From contig NZ_CAJQUM010000001.1 of assembly GCF_907163265.1 (NCBI RefSeq), positions 1 through 64,000 on the forward strand: DNA of 64,000 nucleotides, read 5' to 3'. This DNA is from Georgfuchsia toluolica. GTDB taxonomy: Bacteria; Pseudomonadota; Gammaproteobacteria; Burkholderiales; Rhodocyclaceae. Made by a program: the position numbers and the translations under genes. Below the pieces are notes generated by a model. That model ran no database searches, was not told the origin of the DNA, and was given only the letters and a program-made list of their open reading frames with translations. This document shows, in pieces, positions 36,239 to 44,998 of the stretch (within the stretch, counting starts at the first letter, position 1; each line of letters starts with the position of its first letter).

Positions 36239-38110
36239 ATGAGCGATTTTGATGGAATGGAAGAACTGTTACAGGACTTTCTAATCGAGGCCGGGGACCT
36301 GTTGTCCAGCGTGGAAAACGGCCTGGTTGACCTGGAACAAGCCCCCGACAACAAGAAGCTTCTCGACGATATCTTTCGGGGGTTCCACACAATAAAAGGT
36401 GGAGCCGGATTCCTGGCGGCAACGGAACTGGTGACGCTATGCCACCATACTGAAAGCCTGTTCGACTTGCTGCGTACCGGCAAGTTGCGGGTGACCTCAG
36501 GCACGATGGATGTCATCCTTGATGCGGCCACGGCAGTACGTAGCATGTTTGCGGAGATGGAGCAGAACATCCTGCCCAAGCCCGCCGATGCAAGTCTGCT
36601 GGTGCGGCTAGAAGCGGTAATCGAAGGTGAACCAATATCGACTGCATCAGCGCTCACTGCCGCAATGGTTGCACCACTTTCCACAGCCGGTGAAAAACCT
36701 GTCGCTGTAGAGCCGAACTGGACGCAACTCTATGGAGCAATTACCGGTGCCGGGGTAGTGAAGGCGCCACCCGTACCACAACTCAGAGTCGAAGCTGAAG
36801 AGAAAATCATTCAGCAAGCCATCGGTCGCCGCAAGACCGACAGACCCGGCAACTCGGCGCCTGCCGGGCGACGCGACAATGAAAAAAACCGTGATAACAC
36901 GATCCGCGTCGATACCGTGCGGCTGGATCAAGTGCTGAATCTTTCGGGCGAAATCGGACTCACCAAAAACCGGCTGACTTCGCTGCGTTCCGACATCCTA
37001 TCCGACAAGCGCGACAAGGCAACCTTGCAAGCGCTTGATCAGGCGGTAGATCAACTCGATTTGCTGGTTTCCAATTTGCAAAATGCGGTAATGAAAACCC
37101 GCATGCAACCTGTAGGCCGACTGTTCCAGAAATATCCGCGTATCGCCCGCGACTTGGCTCGTGCACTGGGAAAGGAAGTAGAACTGCGGCTGATTGGCGA
37201 AGAAACCGAAATCGACAAAACGATGATCGAGGATATTTCAGACCCGATCATCCACTTGATCCGCAACGCGATCGATCACGGTGTCGAAAGCACCGAGCAG
37301 CGTATTGCCGCGGGAAAATCCGAAATGTCTTTGGTCTGCCTTGAGGCTTACCAGGATGGAGACCATATCGTCATCAAAGTGAGCGATGATGGCAGCGGCA
37401 TGCAACCTGAATTGCTGCGCGCCAAGGCGGTACAGAAAGGCCTGATTTCGCAAGAAGCAGCCGACACCATGGACGAGAAGCAAAGTTTCAACCTGATCTT
37501 CCTGCCCGGTTTTTCCACCAAGGATGTCGCATCGGATGTATCCGGCCGAGGGGTCGGCATGGATGTTGTACGCACGAATATCCGTAAGCTCAACGGCAGC
37601 ATCGATATCGTCTCGGTGTCTGGCAAGGGTTCTACGTTCGCGATCTCGCTGCCGCTGACATTGGCGATCCTGCCCGTGCTGGTGGTACTGCTCGGCGAGC
37701 AGCCATTTGCCGTGCCGCTGTCGATGGTGCGCGAGATCCTGCTTATCGACATCAACCATGTGCAGGAGATCGGCGGTCGCGCCACCATGGTCGTGCGCGG
37801 CGATGCAATGCCGATCTATCCGCTTTCCAATCTGATGGGATGGGAATCGCAGCAGATCCCGGAGTATGGAATTCTCATGCACAGCACAGGGCAGACATTC
37901 ATACTCGCGGTGGATCGCTTCCTTGGTCGAGAAGATGCCGTCATCAAATCGCTTGAAGGTTTTCGCCCGGAAGGTATTGCGGGTGTCAGCACCATGGCTA
38001 CCGGCGAGATTGTACTAATCGCCGACATGAAAGAGTTGATGGCCAAACGTGCCGCGACATGCGCCGTTCCGCGTAGCACCTTTTTTAGCGCGCTGCCCAC
38101 AGCTGCTTGA
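36239..38110 (+). CDS. cheA: chemotaxis histidine kinase CheA
   Basis: A 623-residue kinase. The Hpt domain has H50 in GFHTIKGGAGF. A variable linker of about 100 residues follows, with no clear P2 CheY-binding domain. The dimerisation helices begin DTVRLDQVLNLSGEIGLTKN. The ATPase has HLIRNAIDHGVES, SDDGSGM and GRGVGMDVV. The C-terminal CheW-like regulatory domain includes PVLVVLLGEQPFAVPLSMV. ATG 36239 follows GGGGAAGAG. It ends the cheV-Y-Z-A operon. cheR, cheB and a stand-alone cheW are not in this window. Confidence 0.94.
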   Translation: MSDFDGMEELLQDFLIEAGDLLSSVENGLVDLEQAPDNKKLLDDIFRGFHTIKGGAGFLAATELVTLCHHTESLFDLLRTGKLRVTSGTMDVILDAATAVRSMFAEMEQNILPKPADASLLVRLEAVIEGEPISTASALTAAMVAPLSTAGEKPVAVEPNWTQLYGAITGAGVVKAPPVPQLRVEAEEKIIQQAIGRRKTDRPGNSAPAGRRDNEKNRDNTIRVDTVRLDQVLNLSGEIGLTKNRLTSLRSDILSDKRDKATLQALDQAVDQLDLLVSNLQNAVMKTRMQPVGRLFQKYPRIARDLARALGKEVELRLIGEETEIDKTMIEDISDPIIHLIRNAIDHGVESTEQRIAAGKSEMSLVCLEAYQDGDHIVIKVSDDGSGMQPELLRAKAVQKGLISQEAADTMDEKQSFNLIFLPGFSTKDVASDVSGRGVGMDVVRTNIRKLNGSIDIVSVSGKGSTFAISLPLTLAILPVLVVLLGEQPFAVPLSMVREILLIDINHVQEIGGRATMVVRGDAMPIYPLSNLMGWESQQIPEYGILMHSTGQTFILAVDRFLGREDAVIKSLEGFRPEGIAGVSTMATGEIVLIADMKELMAKRAATCAVPRSTFFSALPTAA

Positions 38111-38420
38111 GCCGATTCCATTATTTGCCAAGCCTCTGTTGAAGCCTATCGCTTTTGAAGCGTCTGCGCTGAGTCTCGGGGGCTCGCCTTCAACTATTAT
38201 CGCCAGTCCGAGACTCTTTTCCAAGGCGCCATGGAATGTTGCAGTCGGTCGCGCAGTAGCCGGTGTTTGCGTAATTGGTCAGCGGATAACAGAACGCCAA
38301 ATTCTTTCCTTTGGCCGTCTTGTGCGAGGTGATATACACTGCCCCAGTCAGGCTTTTTGCTCCGGTAAAACCAAGGGAATCACCGGCAAAAAACTCCAGA
38401 AGGACTCAATCGAGAGTGAT
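38111..38420. other. gap after cheA
   Basis: No gene, RNA or strong terminator recognised. Confidence 0.45.
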
Positions 38421-38816
38421 TCACCTTTCATCCCGCGGCCGAAATTCAAGAACTTGCGCGCATTGTTCCGAAAGCGGCGGCACGACCGCCCCTGAGCCAG
38501 GTTTTGATCTCTGTGATGTGAGAGATTCTGTTTCTGGGGCAATGAAATCCTGCAAGCGATCATTCAAATTCAAAAACGACCCCCACATCAACTCATAAAG
38601 TTTTACCGTCATACCTAAAGCGGAGTGTGACAACTGGCGTTCACAATCAATTCGAAATTGCATTCCGCGCAGGCGAGATTTCATGCTCTCTGGTGATCTG
38701 TCTATCAATTCTTTTATTAACTTGCTTCGCAACAACTCATAGCCTTTCGGATCAGTGCGTGCGAGTGTTGAAAGAAAATCGTGGCTTGGAAGTTCTATCG
38801 AATGATGTTTACTCAT
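38421..38816 (-). CDS. DUF3135 family protein
   Basis: A 131-residue protein of a family seen near motility or signalling genes in Proteobacteria; its function is unknown. DFLSTLARTDPKGYELLRSKLIKELI and RLRGMQFRIDCERQ match the DUF3135 pattern. ATG 38816 has GGGAG five bases upstream and the longer frame from 38840 is unlikely. The last 40 residues are low complexity. It is alone on this strand between cheA and the second mcp. Confidence 0.75.
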   Translation of the reverse strand: MSKHHSIELPSHDFLSTLARTDPKGYELLRSKLIKELIDRSPESMKSRLRGMQFRIDCERQLSHSALGMTVKLYELMWGSFLNLNDRLQDFIAPETESLTSQRSKPGSGAVVPPLSEQCAQVLEFRPRDER

Positions 38817-39062
38817 ATCCGCTCCCGTCATCTGCACCAAGACACCAGAAGGAGAAAGACCGATGAATATATATCGTCCAGAATATCCCTTCTGCTTTAG
38901 GAGGGCAAGTCTGTATGAACACCAGGTTCTGTGGAGAATCGACCCGGTTCAGAAAGTACGGCTGAATCCTGAGCTAGATATCGCCCATTTCACCACGTTG
39001 ATTAAACAGCCATGGTCTGAAATGGCCGTCTTCAATAAATTGTCGATTTACTCAAGGCGCCC
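38817..39062. other. gap between DUF3135 gene and second mcp
   Basis: A plus-strand frame starts at ATG 38863 after a good AAGGAGAAAG site and runs into the antisense of the mcp. It matches nothing I know and is not called. Confidence 0.35.
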
Positions 39063-40724
39063 TTATAGCTTGAACTGGTCGACCGAATGCTTCAGTTTAC
39101 CTGCGAGTTCCTCGAGGTGATCCGCAGCGGTGAAGACTTCCCTGACAGTGGTGCTGGTCTCTTCCGTCATCTGCGCGATTCCCTCGATGTTTTGGGCAAT
39201 CAGGTTGCTGGTAGAGCTTTGTTCTCTCAGCGACGACGAGATTTCGCTCACGGCAACCAGTACCTTTTCAACGCCCTCCTGAATTTTTTCCATCGAACTT
39301 CCGGTATGTCCCACCATCCTGACGCCTTGATTGACACGCTCGTTACCTATTGACATACCTTTTACCGCGTCGCTCGTCCCGTCCTGGATTGTCTGGATCA
39401 TTGATGCGATTTCCTGGGTGGAGCGCGCCGTACGTTCGGCCAGTTTTCTTACTTCATCAGCGACGACGGCAAACCCTCGTCCCTGTTCGCCGGCACGAGC
39501 GGCTTCGATAGCGGCGTTCAAGGCCAGCAGATTTGTCTGATCCGCGATCTCATTGATGACATTGACAATACTGGATATCTTGTGGGATTGCTCGCCGAGT
39601 GAAGTAACCTCAGCGGAGGAATTCGTGACTGCCTCCGATATCTTGTCCATTTCGACAATCACGCCCTGAACGACATTGGATCCCTCTTTCGCCAATGAGC
39701 CTGTTTCCGCGGCGTGTTTTTGGGCATCGCTCGAATTCTCCGAGATCTGACTGATGCATGCAGTCATCTCCTCAATTGAAGCCGCTGCCGAGGCGGACGC
39801 ATCGTTCTGGCGCTCGGAGGCTTTCAGTACTTGGCGCGAGGAACTGGTTAGTTGTTGGGCAGATTGGACCAGTTGGTCCGCGCTTAGGACAATTCCTTCG
39901 ATAATATTTCTGAGATTGACCTGCATCTGCTTCATGGCGCACAGCATGCTGCTGCTGTCGCCGCTGCGGGTGATTATTGACTTCGACAGATCGCCCTTGG
40001 CGATTTGGCGAACGATATTGATCACATAAGCCGGCTCGCCGCCAAGCTGACTGAGCAAGCGACGGACGATGAGGCCGATGAAGAAGAACAATATGATCTG
40101 CAGCATGCCCTGTCCGATCCAGCCCCAGATAGCAATATTTCTTGCGGTGGCCCAATCGTCCTTGACATCGATGGTGACGCTGGCGGCACCGAGAACCGTG
40201 CCTTCATTGACTCCATGGCATTCAACACAATTGATGGTGCGAAAATTTTTCGTTGCAATGAACGGTATCATTACCCTGAGCCACACTTCATCGCCGTTGC
40301 GGATCAGTTTGGCTTCCCTCTTGCCGCTGGTGAGGATGCGGTGGTCCATTTCATCCACAGGAGCAGCCTGAGGAAGATCTGGAGGGTACGCGGTTTCAAG
40401 TTGCTTGCTGCGGATGACCCGTATTTCCTTGACCTTGTCCGAGGCGGCCATCTTCTCGATGAAGGTAGCGCGGGCCTTCCGGTCACTGATAATGGCACCC
40501 TGACCCGTTTGAGTGATCATCAAGACGTTCAAACCGTTGATGGCGCCATCAGCCACGGCAATTGCTCGCTCTTCGGCAGTGCTCATGACTTGATTCTCAA
40601 ACTGATTGGTTATCCCTAGCTGAGTGAGGACCAGAATGATTATCAGGAATCCCTGAATCAAAAGCTGCAACTTCAATTGCAGCCCGATTTTCTCCCAGCG
40701 TTTAGAGACGGATATGCCGAACAT
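39063..40724 (-). CDS. methyl-accepting chemotaxis protein with a c-type haem motif in the sensor
   Basis: A 553-residue chemoreceptor. One membrane helix lies near 20-42, the periplasmic sensor about 45-190, a second helix near 195-218, then HAMP and the signalling domain with [21 protein letters not shown]. The sensor contains INCVECHGVN (CxxCH) near residue 170, a covalent haem-c site, with preceding RVMIPFIATKNFRT as in Tll0287/DUF3365-like or haem PAS sensors. Related receptors sense redox state or small gases such as NO or O2; that role is inference. It has no tethering pentapeptide (ends VDQFKL). Confidence 0.92.
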   Translation of the reverse strand: MFGISVSKRWEKIGLQLKLQLLIQGFLIIILVLTQLGITNQFENQVMSTAEERAIAVADGAINGLNVLMITQTGQGAIISDRKARATFIEKMAASDKVKEIRVIRSKQLETAYPPDLPQAAPVDEMDHRILTSGKREAKLIRNGDEVWLRVMIPFIATKNFRTINCVECHGVNEGTVLGAASVTIDVKDDWATARNIAIWGWIGQGMLQIILFFFIGLIVRRLLSQLGGEPAYVINIVRQIAKGDLSKSIITRSGDSSSMLCAMKQMQVNLRNIIEGIVLSADQLVQSAQQLTSSSRQVLKASERQNDASASAAASIEEMTACISQISENSSDAQKHAAETGSLAKEGSNVVQGVIVEMDKISEAVTNSSAEVTSLGEQSHKISSIVNVINEIADQTNLLALNAAIEAARAGEQGRGFAVVADEVRKLAERTARSTQEIASMIQTIQDGTSDAVKGMSIGNERVNQGVRMVGHTGSSMEKIQEGVEKVLVAVSEISSSLREQSSTSNLIAQNIEGIAQMTEETSTTVREVFTAADHLEELAGKLKHSVDQFKL

Positions 40725-41049
40725 TTATATTCACCTTATCGGAGTGGAAGAGATACCAGTGTGAGAGAGAGCAGAGTCCCATTTCCCATCACGGCGGCTA
40801 CCAATACTCAAGATTATTAACGGTATTACCTGATTATTCTTTAGTAGCAAGGTGCCAGATGAAAGGGTAGGCATCGGTCAGATAGTGCGTTTCAAGCTCG
40901 GTGCTGGTTTCCGAGACCACGGAGACCACCATCCGCGAAGCCTCAGCCGACTCGGCAGCACCGGAAAAGGATGTACAAAGTCTTCAGGTACGGCTCGGTA
41001 GCCAGTGGGCCAGAATTGCCGATGGTAACGGAGGCAGGTTCGGCTGCTG
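40725..41049. other. gap upstream of the second mcp
   Basis: On the minus strand a TCCGATAA resembling the sigma-28 -10 lies at 40737-40744, but the -35 bases do not fit, so I do not call a promoter. Bases 40860-41049 may hold the decayed 5' part of the hemerythrin gene; nothing firmer can be seen. Confidence 0.4.
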
Positions 41050-41429
41050 ATGTGGAACGATGCGCTGTCAACCGGACTGTCGGAAATCAATGAACAACAT
41101 CGCCAGCTCATCGCCATCGGCAATCGTCTCAACTAGGCTATCCGCACCGGCCAAGGCAGACAGCTGGTGGGCAACGTGCTCGATGAACTGATTGACCACA
41201 CCGCGGGTCATTTTCAGTTTGAAGACGCCTGATGGACAAACATGGCTATGTTGACGCGGATGCACACCAAAGCCGGCACCGGCAGTTAGTGCAAGTTGTT
41301 CTTGCCCATCAGGCCCGCTTTGAAGGTGGCGAAGCACTTTCCACCGAGGTAATGACCTTCATCCGCGACTGGTTGATTAATCACATCATGAAAACCGATA
41401 AAGTGCTAGGCCGCGCTCTGTATATGTAG
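41050..41429 (+). pseudogene. bacteriohemerythrin-like pseudogene
   Basis: Translation gives MWNDALSTGLSEINEQHRQL, then HFQFED, then after a frame change MDKHGYVDADAHQSRHRQL and WLINHIMKTDK. These supply all the di-iron ligands of hemerythrin (QH, HF..E, H...H, HI..D). An in-frame TAG at 41134-41136 and a one-base loss near 41228 (GCCTGATG for GCCCTGATG) break it. An oxygen or NO carrier/sensor domain that is no longer intact; it may once have been part of a larger protein. Its 3' end overlaps the convergent kinase gene by 24 bases. Confidence 0.85.
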
Positions 41430-42836
41430 ATTCCCAATGCTGTGGCCTGCTTCGTGAGAGGTCGCCAACAGTTCATGCTTGTCCCACACAGCGTGTAGCA
41501 CGACTCTGCCGGTCTTGTTGCGTGCGATCGTGAAATTCCCCTCGGACAAGGTAGTGCGCTCCTTCGCTTCGCCAAATCGCGCCTGCAGATCGGACTCCGA
41601 ATCGAGTTTCTGTGCGGACGCGTAACGCGTATCCTGCGATGCGTCATCGATTGTCAAGGTGATGACGCCATCTTGCAACTGCAATGAGAGTTCAATCCGG
41701 TCGGGGTTCTCATTGCGGACGATGTCAGTTAAGGCCGACTCAATGATGCGGTAAATGACGATTTTCAGCGGCACAGGCAGGTCATTTTCCTGCACTGAAA
41801 TCCTTTCTGTAATCCTGATTGCCGGATACAGGGAATCAAATTTGCGGCAGAACCAGTCGATCGTCGGCAGCAAACCGAGTTCGTCGAGGATCAAGGGACG
41901 AAGTCCGCTTGCAATGGTCTGGACATCGTTAATCGCACTTTGCAGCAGCGGAACCGTGGATGCCAGGGAATCGTCATAAGCGCGGCGATTGTGTCCCTTG
42001 CTTGTCACGACTTGTTTTAGCTTGCGCTCAATGAGCATCTTGATCAATGCAAGTGTTTGGGCGAGACCTTCATGCAGACCAAACGCGATTTTTTTCTTTT
42101 CTTGCTCATCGCCGCTCAGCATCTTGGCGGAGAGCAGTTCCAGGGCTGCAGTCCTTTCCCGGCTTGCTACTTCGGCCTGTTTGCGGGCGGTGATGTCCCT
42201 GACGATGTAGATCGCGTGCCATATTCCGTTAATGGTTACGCTGGAAATGGAGTATTCCGTGACAATTATTTCCCCGTCCTTGCGCAGCCCCGCGAGCTCA
42301 GTGGGTGTACCACTAATTGATTTCCGGGATTCGTTGTCGAGAAGATTGAAGATGCTGTCGAAATCAATGCGATAGTATTCCGGGACGATTAGTTCACACA
42401 GCTTTTTTCCTTGCGCTTCCTCGGTGTCGTAGCCGAAAATTCTTTGCGCCGCCTGATTCCAGACAGTAATCGTCCCGGCCTTGTCAATGATGATGATGGC
42501 ATCATTGGCGGCGGCGCTTATCATGCGCAGGCTTTCGGTGGCCAGCCTGTGTCGAGTAAATACGTCCCGCATCAAGTACATTGCGGCGATGATCAGCAGC
42601 GAGAATCCCAACCCCATCCAGTCTTTGGCTATTGCGTGGATAGCTGGATCTACGACGCCTTGTGCGACGATATCGTCCAGTATGCTACGGAATCCTTGCA
42701 GCAGAAGTGCCCCGCTGAGAAGAATCCAGCCCAGAACCCAGCCTGAAAGCCGAATATGGGAAAAAGCGAGTCCGATTCCCAACAGCAGCAGAATCAGCGA
42801 CAGTAGCTGCATAAACGTCAGAGACTGAGTGAGCAT
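41406..42836 (-). CDS. PAS-containing histidine kinase-like protein with degenerate ATPase domain
   Basis: A 476-residue protein. Three hydrophobic helices lie within the first 90 residues, a PAS domain about 100-215 (IIIIDKAGTITVWNQAAQRIFGY), then a NarX-type dimerisation region with a phosphoacceptor-like His in IAFGLHEGLAQTL near 255. The ATPase domain lacks the usual N-box asparagine pattern (here IESALTDIVRNENPDRI) and has DDASQDT where DxGxG is expected, so kinase activity is doubtful. It may act as a sensor or phosphatase without ATP turnover. It is divergent from flhD with 283 bases between them; no response-regulator partner adjoins it. Confidence 0.82.
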   Translation of the reverse strand: MLTQSLTFMQLLSLILLLLGIGLAFSHIRLSGWVLGWILLSGALLLQGFRSILDDIVAQGVVDPAIHAIAKDWMGLGFSLLIIAAMYLMRDVFTRHRLATESLRMISAAANDAIIIIDKAGTITVWNQAAQRIFGYDTEEAQGKKLCELIVPEYYRIDFDSIFNLLDNESRKSISGTPTELAGLRKDGEIIVTEYSISSVTINGIWHAIYIVRDITARKQAEVASRERTAALELLSAKMLSGDEQEKKKIAFGLHEGLAQTLALIKMLIERKLKQVVTSKGHNRRAYDDSLASTVPLLQSAINDVQTIASGLRPLILDELGLLPTIDWFCRKFDSLYPAIRITERISVQENDLPVPLKIVIYRIIESALTDIVRNENPDRIELSLQLQDGVITLTIDDASQDTRYASAQKLDSESDLQARFGEAKERTTLSEGNFTIARNKTGRVVLHAVWDKHELLATSHEAGHSIGNLHIQSAA

Positions 42837-43119
42837 CAGATTTTCCTTTGCGGCAGCGGAACTACATTTCCGGTACTTTGCCGCATTTTGGCACTATTTT
42901 ATGTATGATCATTCTATTTCTGCGCCGGTTGCTCATAGTGTAAATGAGTCAAACACGGCCGTTTGTTTGTAGGAAAAGTTCCTGCAAGCGCGCAGACGAC
43001 TTCCTACGCAACATTGGGAAGACCGTTGAATTGCGTCCGCGGCAACGCGGTGAAATCATCTACCCCAGCGTAACAGTTCAAGTTTACGCCACATCGAAGA
43101 AAAACTTTAGGGGATAGCA
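42837..43119. promoter_or_regulatory. regulatory region of flhDC
   Basis: Divergent gap between the kinase and flhD, with no gene. It must contain the master-operon promoter. The stretch TTTTGGCACTATTTTATGTATGAT around 42890-42912 is the most promoter-like piece. AAGAAAAACTTTAGGGG before the flhD start contains its ribosome site. Confidence 0.4.
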
Positions 43120-43455
43120 ATGAATTCAACAGAATTGACAGGTGAAATCCGGGAAGCCAACCTTACCTATCTCATGCTCGCGCAACAGATGTTGCGCGAG
43201 GATCGCAACAGCGCAATGTACCGGCTCGGGATCGGCGCGGACGTCGCCGAGATCATAGAGGTGCTGACTCCGGCGCAGATTGCAAAAATGGCGTCCTCCA
43301 GTGTTTTGCTGTGCTGTTTCCGTTGCGATGATCGTGCTGTCTTCGAGTTGATGGCTGGTCATGGCAGAATTCCCGCGACAAACAATTCCCATGCCGCCAT
43401 TGTGATGACCGGCAAACCCGCAGCGCGGATGAGCTGTGCTGGTTCTGTCCGTTAA
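43120..43455 (+). CDS. flhD: flagellar master regulator subunit FlhD
   Basis: A 111-residue FlhD. ELTGEIREANLTYLMLAQQMLREDRNSAMYRLG matches the family start, followed by the TPAQI.KMASS motif. It binds FlhC as an FlhD4C2 complex, which activates the early flagellar operons. It is followed by flhC after 16 bases. Confidence 0.95.
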   Translation: MNSTELTGEIREANLTYLMLAQQMLREDRNSAMYRLGIGADVAEIIEVLTPAQIAKMASSSVLLCCFRCDDRAVFELMAGHGRIPATNNSHAAIVMTGKPAARMSCAGSVR

Positions 43456-43471
43456 TTGAAACAAGACGAAC

Positions 43472-44068
43472 ATGGTGGCAAAGAGCGTAGTAACCGAAGG
43501 TCGGCAGATCCGGTTGGCGACAGAGTTAATCGGCTTGGGGGCGCGCCTGCAGGTGCTGGAAGCCGAGACGACGCTGAGCCGCGAGCGACTGATCAAACTT
43601 TACAAGGAATTGAAAGGAGTATCGCCGCCCAAGGGCATGCTGCCTTTTTCCACGGATTGGTTTGTCACCTGGCAGCCGAATATTCATGCCTCACTGTTTA
43701 TCGACATTTATCAATATCTGATCATCAACACGGGTGTTAGAGGTATCGAGGCCTTGATCAAGGCATTCCGGCTTTATCTCGAACATGTCGAAAGCCAGGG
43801 CCACGAGCCGATGCTCAGCCTGACCAGAACCTGGATGTTGTTGCGCTACTTTGAATCCAAATTGCTCCAGACCACACCATGCACCAGATGCAAGGGCAAC
43901 TTCGTGGTTCATGCCTTGGAGCTGTATGACCATTACGTCTGCGGTTTGTGCAATCCGCCATCACGCGCGGGAAGAAGCCGCAGCCTGGAACTGGCGGAAC
44001 ATGCCAGGACGGCAGTAGACAGCGCAATCGGCGACAATGCGTTGAAGGTCTCAAGTATCGGAGGATAA
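43472..44068 (+). CDS. flhC: flagellar master regulator subunit FlhC
   Basis: A 198-residue FlhC. The zinc site is formed by CTRC near residue 138 and CGLC near 158. ATELIGLGARLQVLEAETTLSRERLIKLYKE and LPFSTDWFVTWQPNIHASLF are family landmarks. It is in an operon with flhD and probably motAB (53-base gap). Confidence 0.95.
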   Translation: MVAKSVVTEGRQIRLATELIGLGARLQVLEAETTLSRERLIKLYKELKGVSPPKGMLPFSTDWFVTWQPNIHASLFIDIYQYLIINTGVRGIEALIKAFRLYLEHVESQGHEPMLSLTRTWMLLRYFESKLLQTTPCTRCKGNFVVHALELYDHYVCGLCNPPSRAGRSRSLELAEHARTAVDSAIGDNALKVSSIGG

Positions 44069-44120
44069 ATCCGTAATTCAGTATAGGCCCTGCGGTCGGG
44101 CTTCCGCCCGTACTGGAACC

Positions 44121-44981
44121 ATGCTGATAATTATTGGATACCTTGTTGTTGCCGCGTCGGTCCTCGGGGGCTTTGTACTCTCCGGTGGGCATGTGGCAGT
44201 TCTGCTGCAGCCTCTTGAACTCCTGATCATCGTGGGTTCTGCGGTCGGAGCCTTCGCCGTCGGAAACACACCCAAGGCTATCAAGGCCACTCTCAAGGCG
44301 CTCCCCACGTTGTTCAAGAGTTCCCGCTATAACAAGGCCATGTACATGGAACTCATGTCCCTGTTATACGAAGTCCTGGCCAAGGTACGCAAGGAAGGTT
44401 TGATGTCCATTGAGAACGACGTGGACTTTCCCGACCAAAGTCCAATCTTCGCCAAGTACCCGAAGATACTCGGCGATCACCACGCCATCGAGTTCCTCAC
44501 CGATTATCTGCGGCTGATGGTGGGCGGCAATCTCAATGCCTTCGAGATCGAAAACCTGATGGACAACGAGATCGAGACCCATCATGACGAGGGCCTCGTG
44601 CCGGTACAGATCATTTCAAAGCTGGGCGACGCGCTACCAGCCTTCGGCATTGTTGCCGCGGTGATGGGCGTAGTCCACACTATGGAGTCGGTCGGGCTGC
44701 CGCCGGCTGAATTGGGCATACTCATTGCGCATGCACTGGTCGGCACCTTCCTCGGCATTCTTCTCGCATATGGTTTCGTTGGGCCACTCGCCGGCGTGCT
44801 TGAACAAAAGCTGCAGGAATCAAGCAAGCTGGTTCAGTGCATCAAGGTCACCGTCCTTGCCAGCCTCAACGGCTATGCCCCGGCGCTGGCGGTCGAGTTC
44901 GGCCGCAAGGTGCTGTTTTCAACCGAGCGCCCTTCGTTCAACGAGCTGGAAGATCATGTCAAGAAAAGCAAAAATCGTTAA
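44121..44981 (+). CDS. motA: flagellar motor stator protein MotA
   Basis: A 286-residue proton-channel stator subunit with four membrane helices, two at the N-terminus and two around 170-225 (GIVAAVMGVVHTM, ALVGTFLGILLAYGFVGPLA). The cytoplasmic loop between them contacts FliG. A CGGGC-TTCC-GCCCG hairpin lies just upstream of its start. It is followed by motB after 17 bases. Confidence 0.95.
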   Translation: MLIIIGYLVVAASVLGGFVLSGGHVAVLLQPLELLIIVGSAVGAFAVGNTPKAIKATLKALPTLFKSSRYNKAMYMELMSLLYEVLAKVRKEGLMSIENDVDFPDQSPIFAKYPKILGDHHAIEFLTDYLRLMVGGNLNAFEIENLMDNEIETHHDEGLVPVQIISKLGDALPAFGIVAAVMGVVHTMESVGLPPAELGILIAHALVGTFLGILLAYGFVGPLAGVLEQKLQESSKLVQCIKVTVLASLNGYAPALAVEFGRKVLFSTERPSFNELEDHVKKSKNR

Positions 44982-44998
44982 CCCCGGAGAAGTCAGAC

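Noticed and set aside
38863..39120. Plus-strand 85-residue frame with a strong ribosome site
   Set aside because: Half of it is antisense to the MCP C-terminus and there is no recognisable domain; the good ribosome site alone is not enough.
40737..40763. Sigma-28 promoter for the haem MCP
   Set aside because: The -10 is close to consensus, but the -35 position reads ACAC instead of TAAA.
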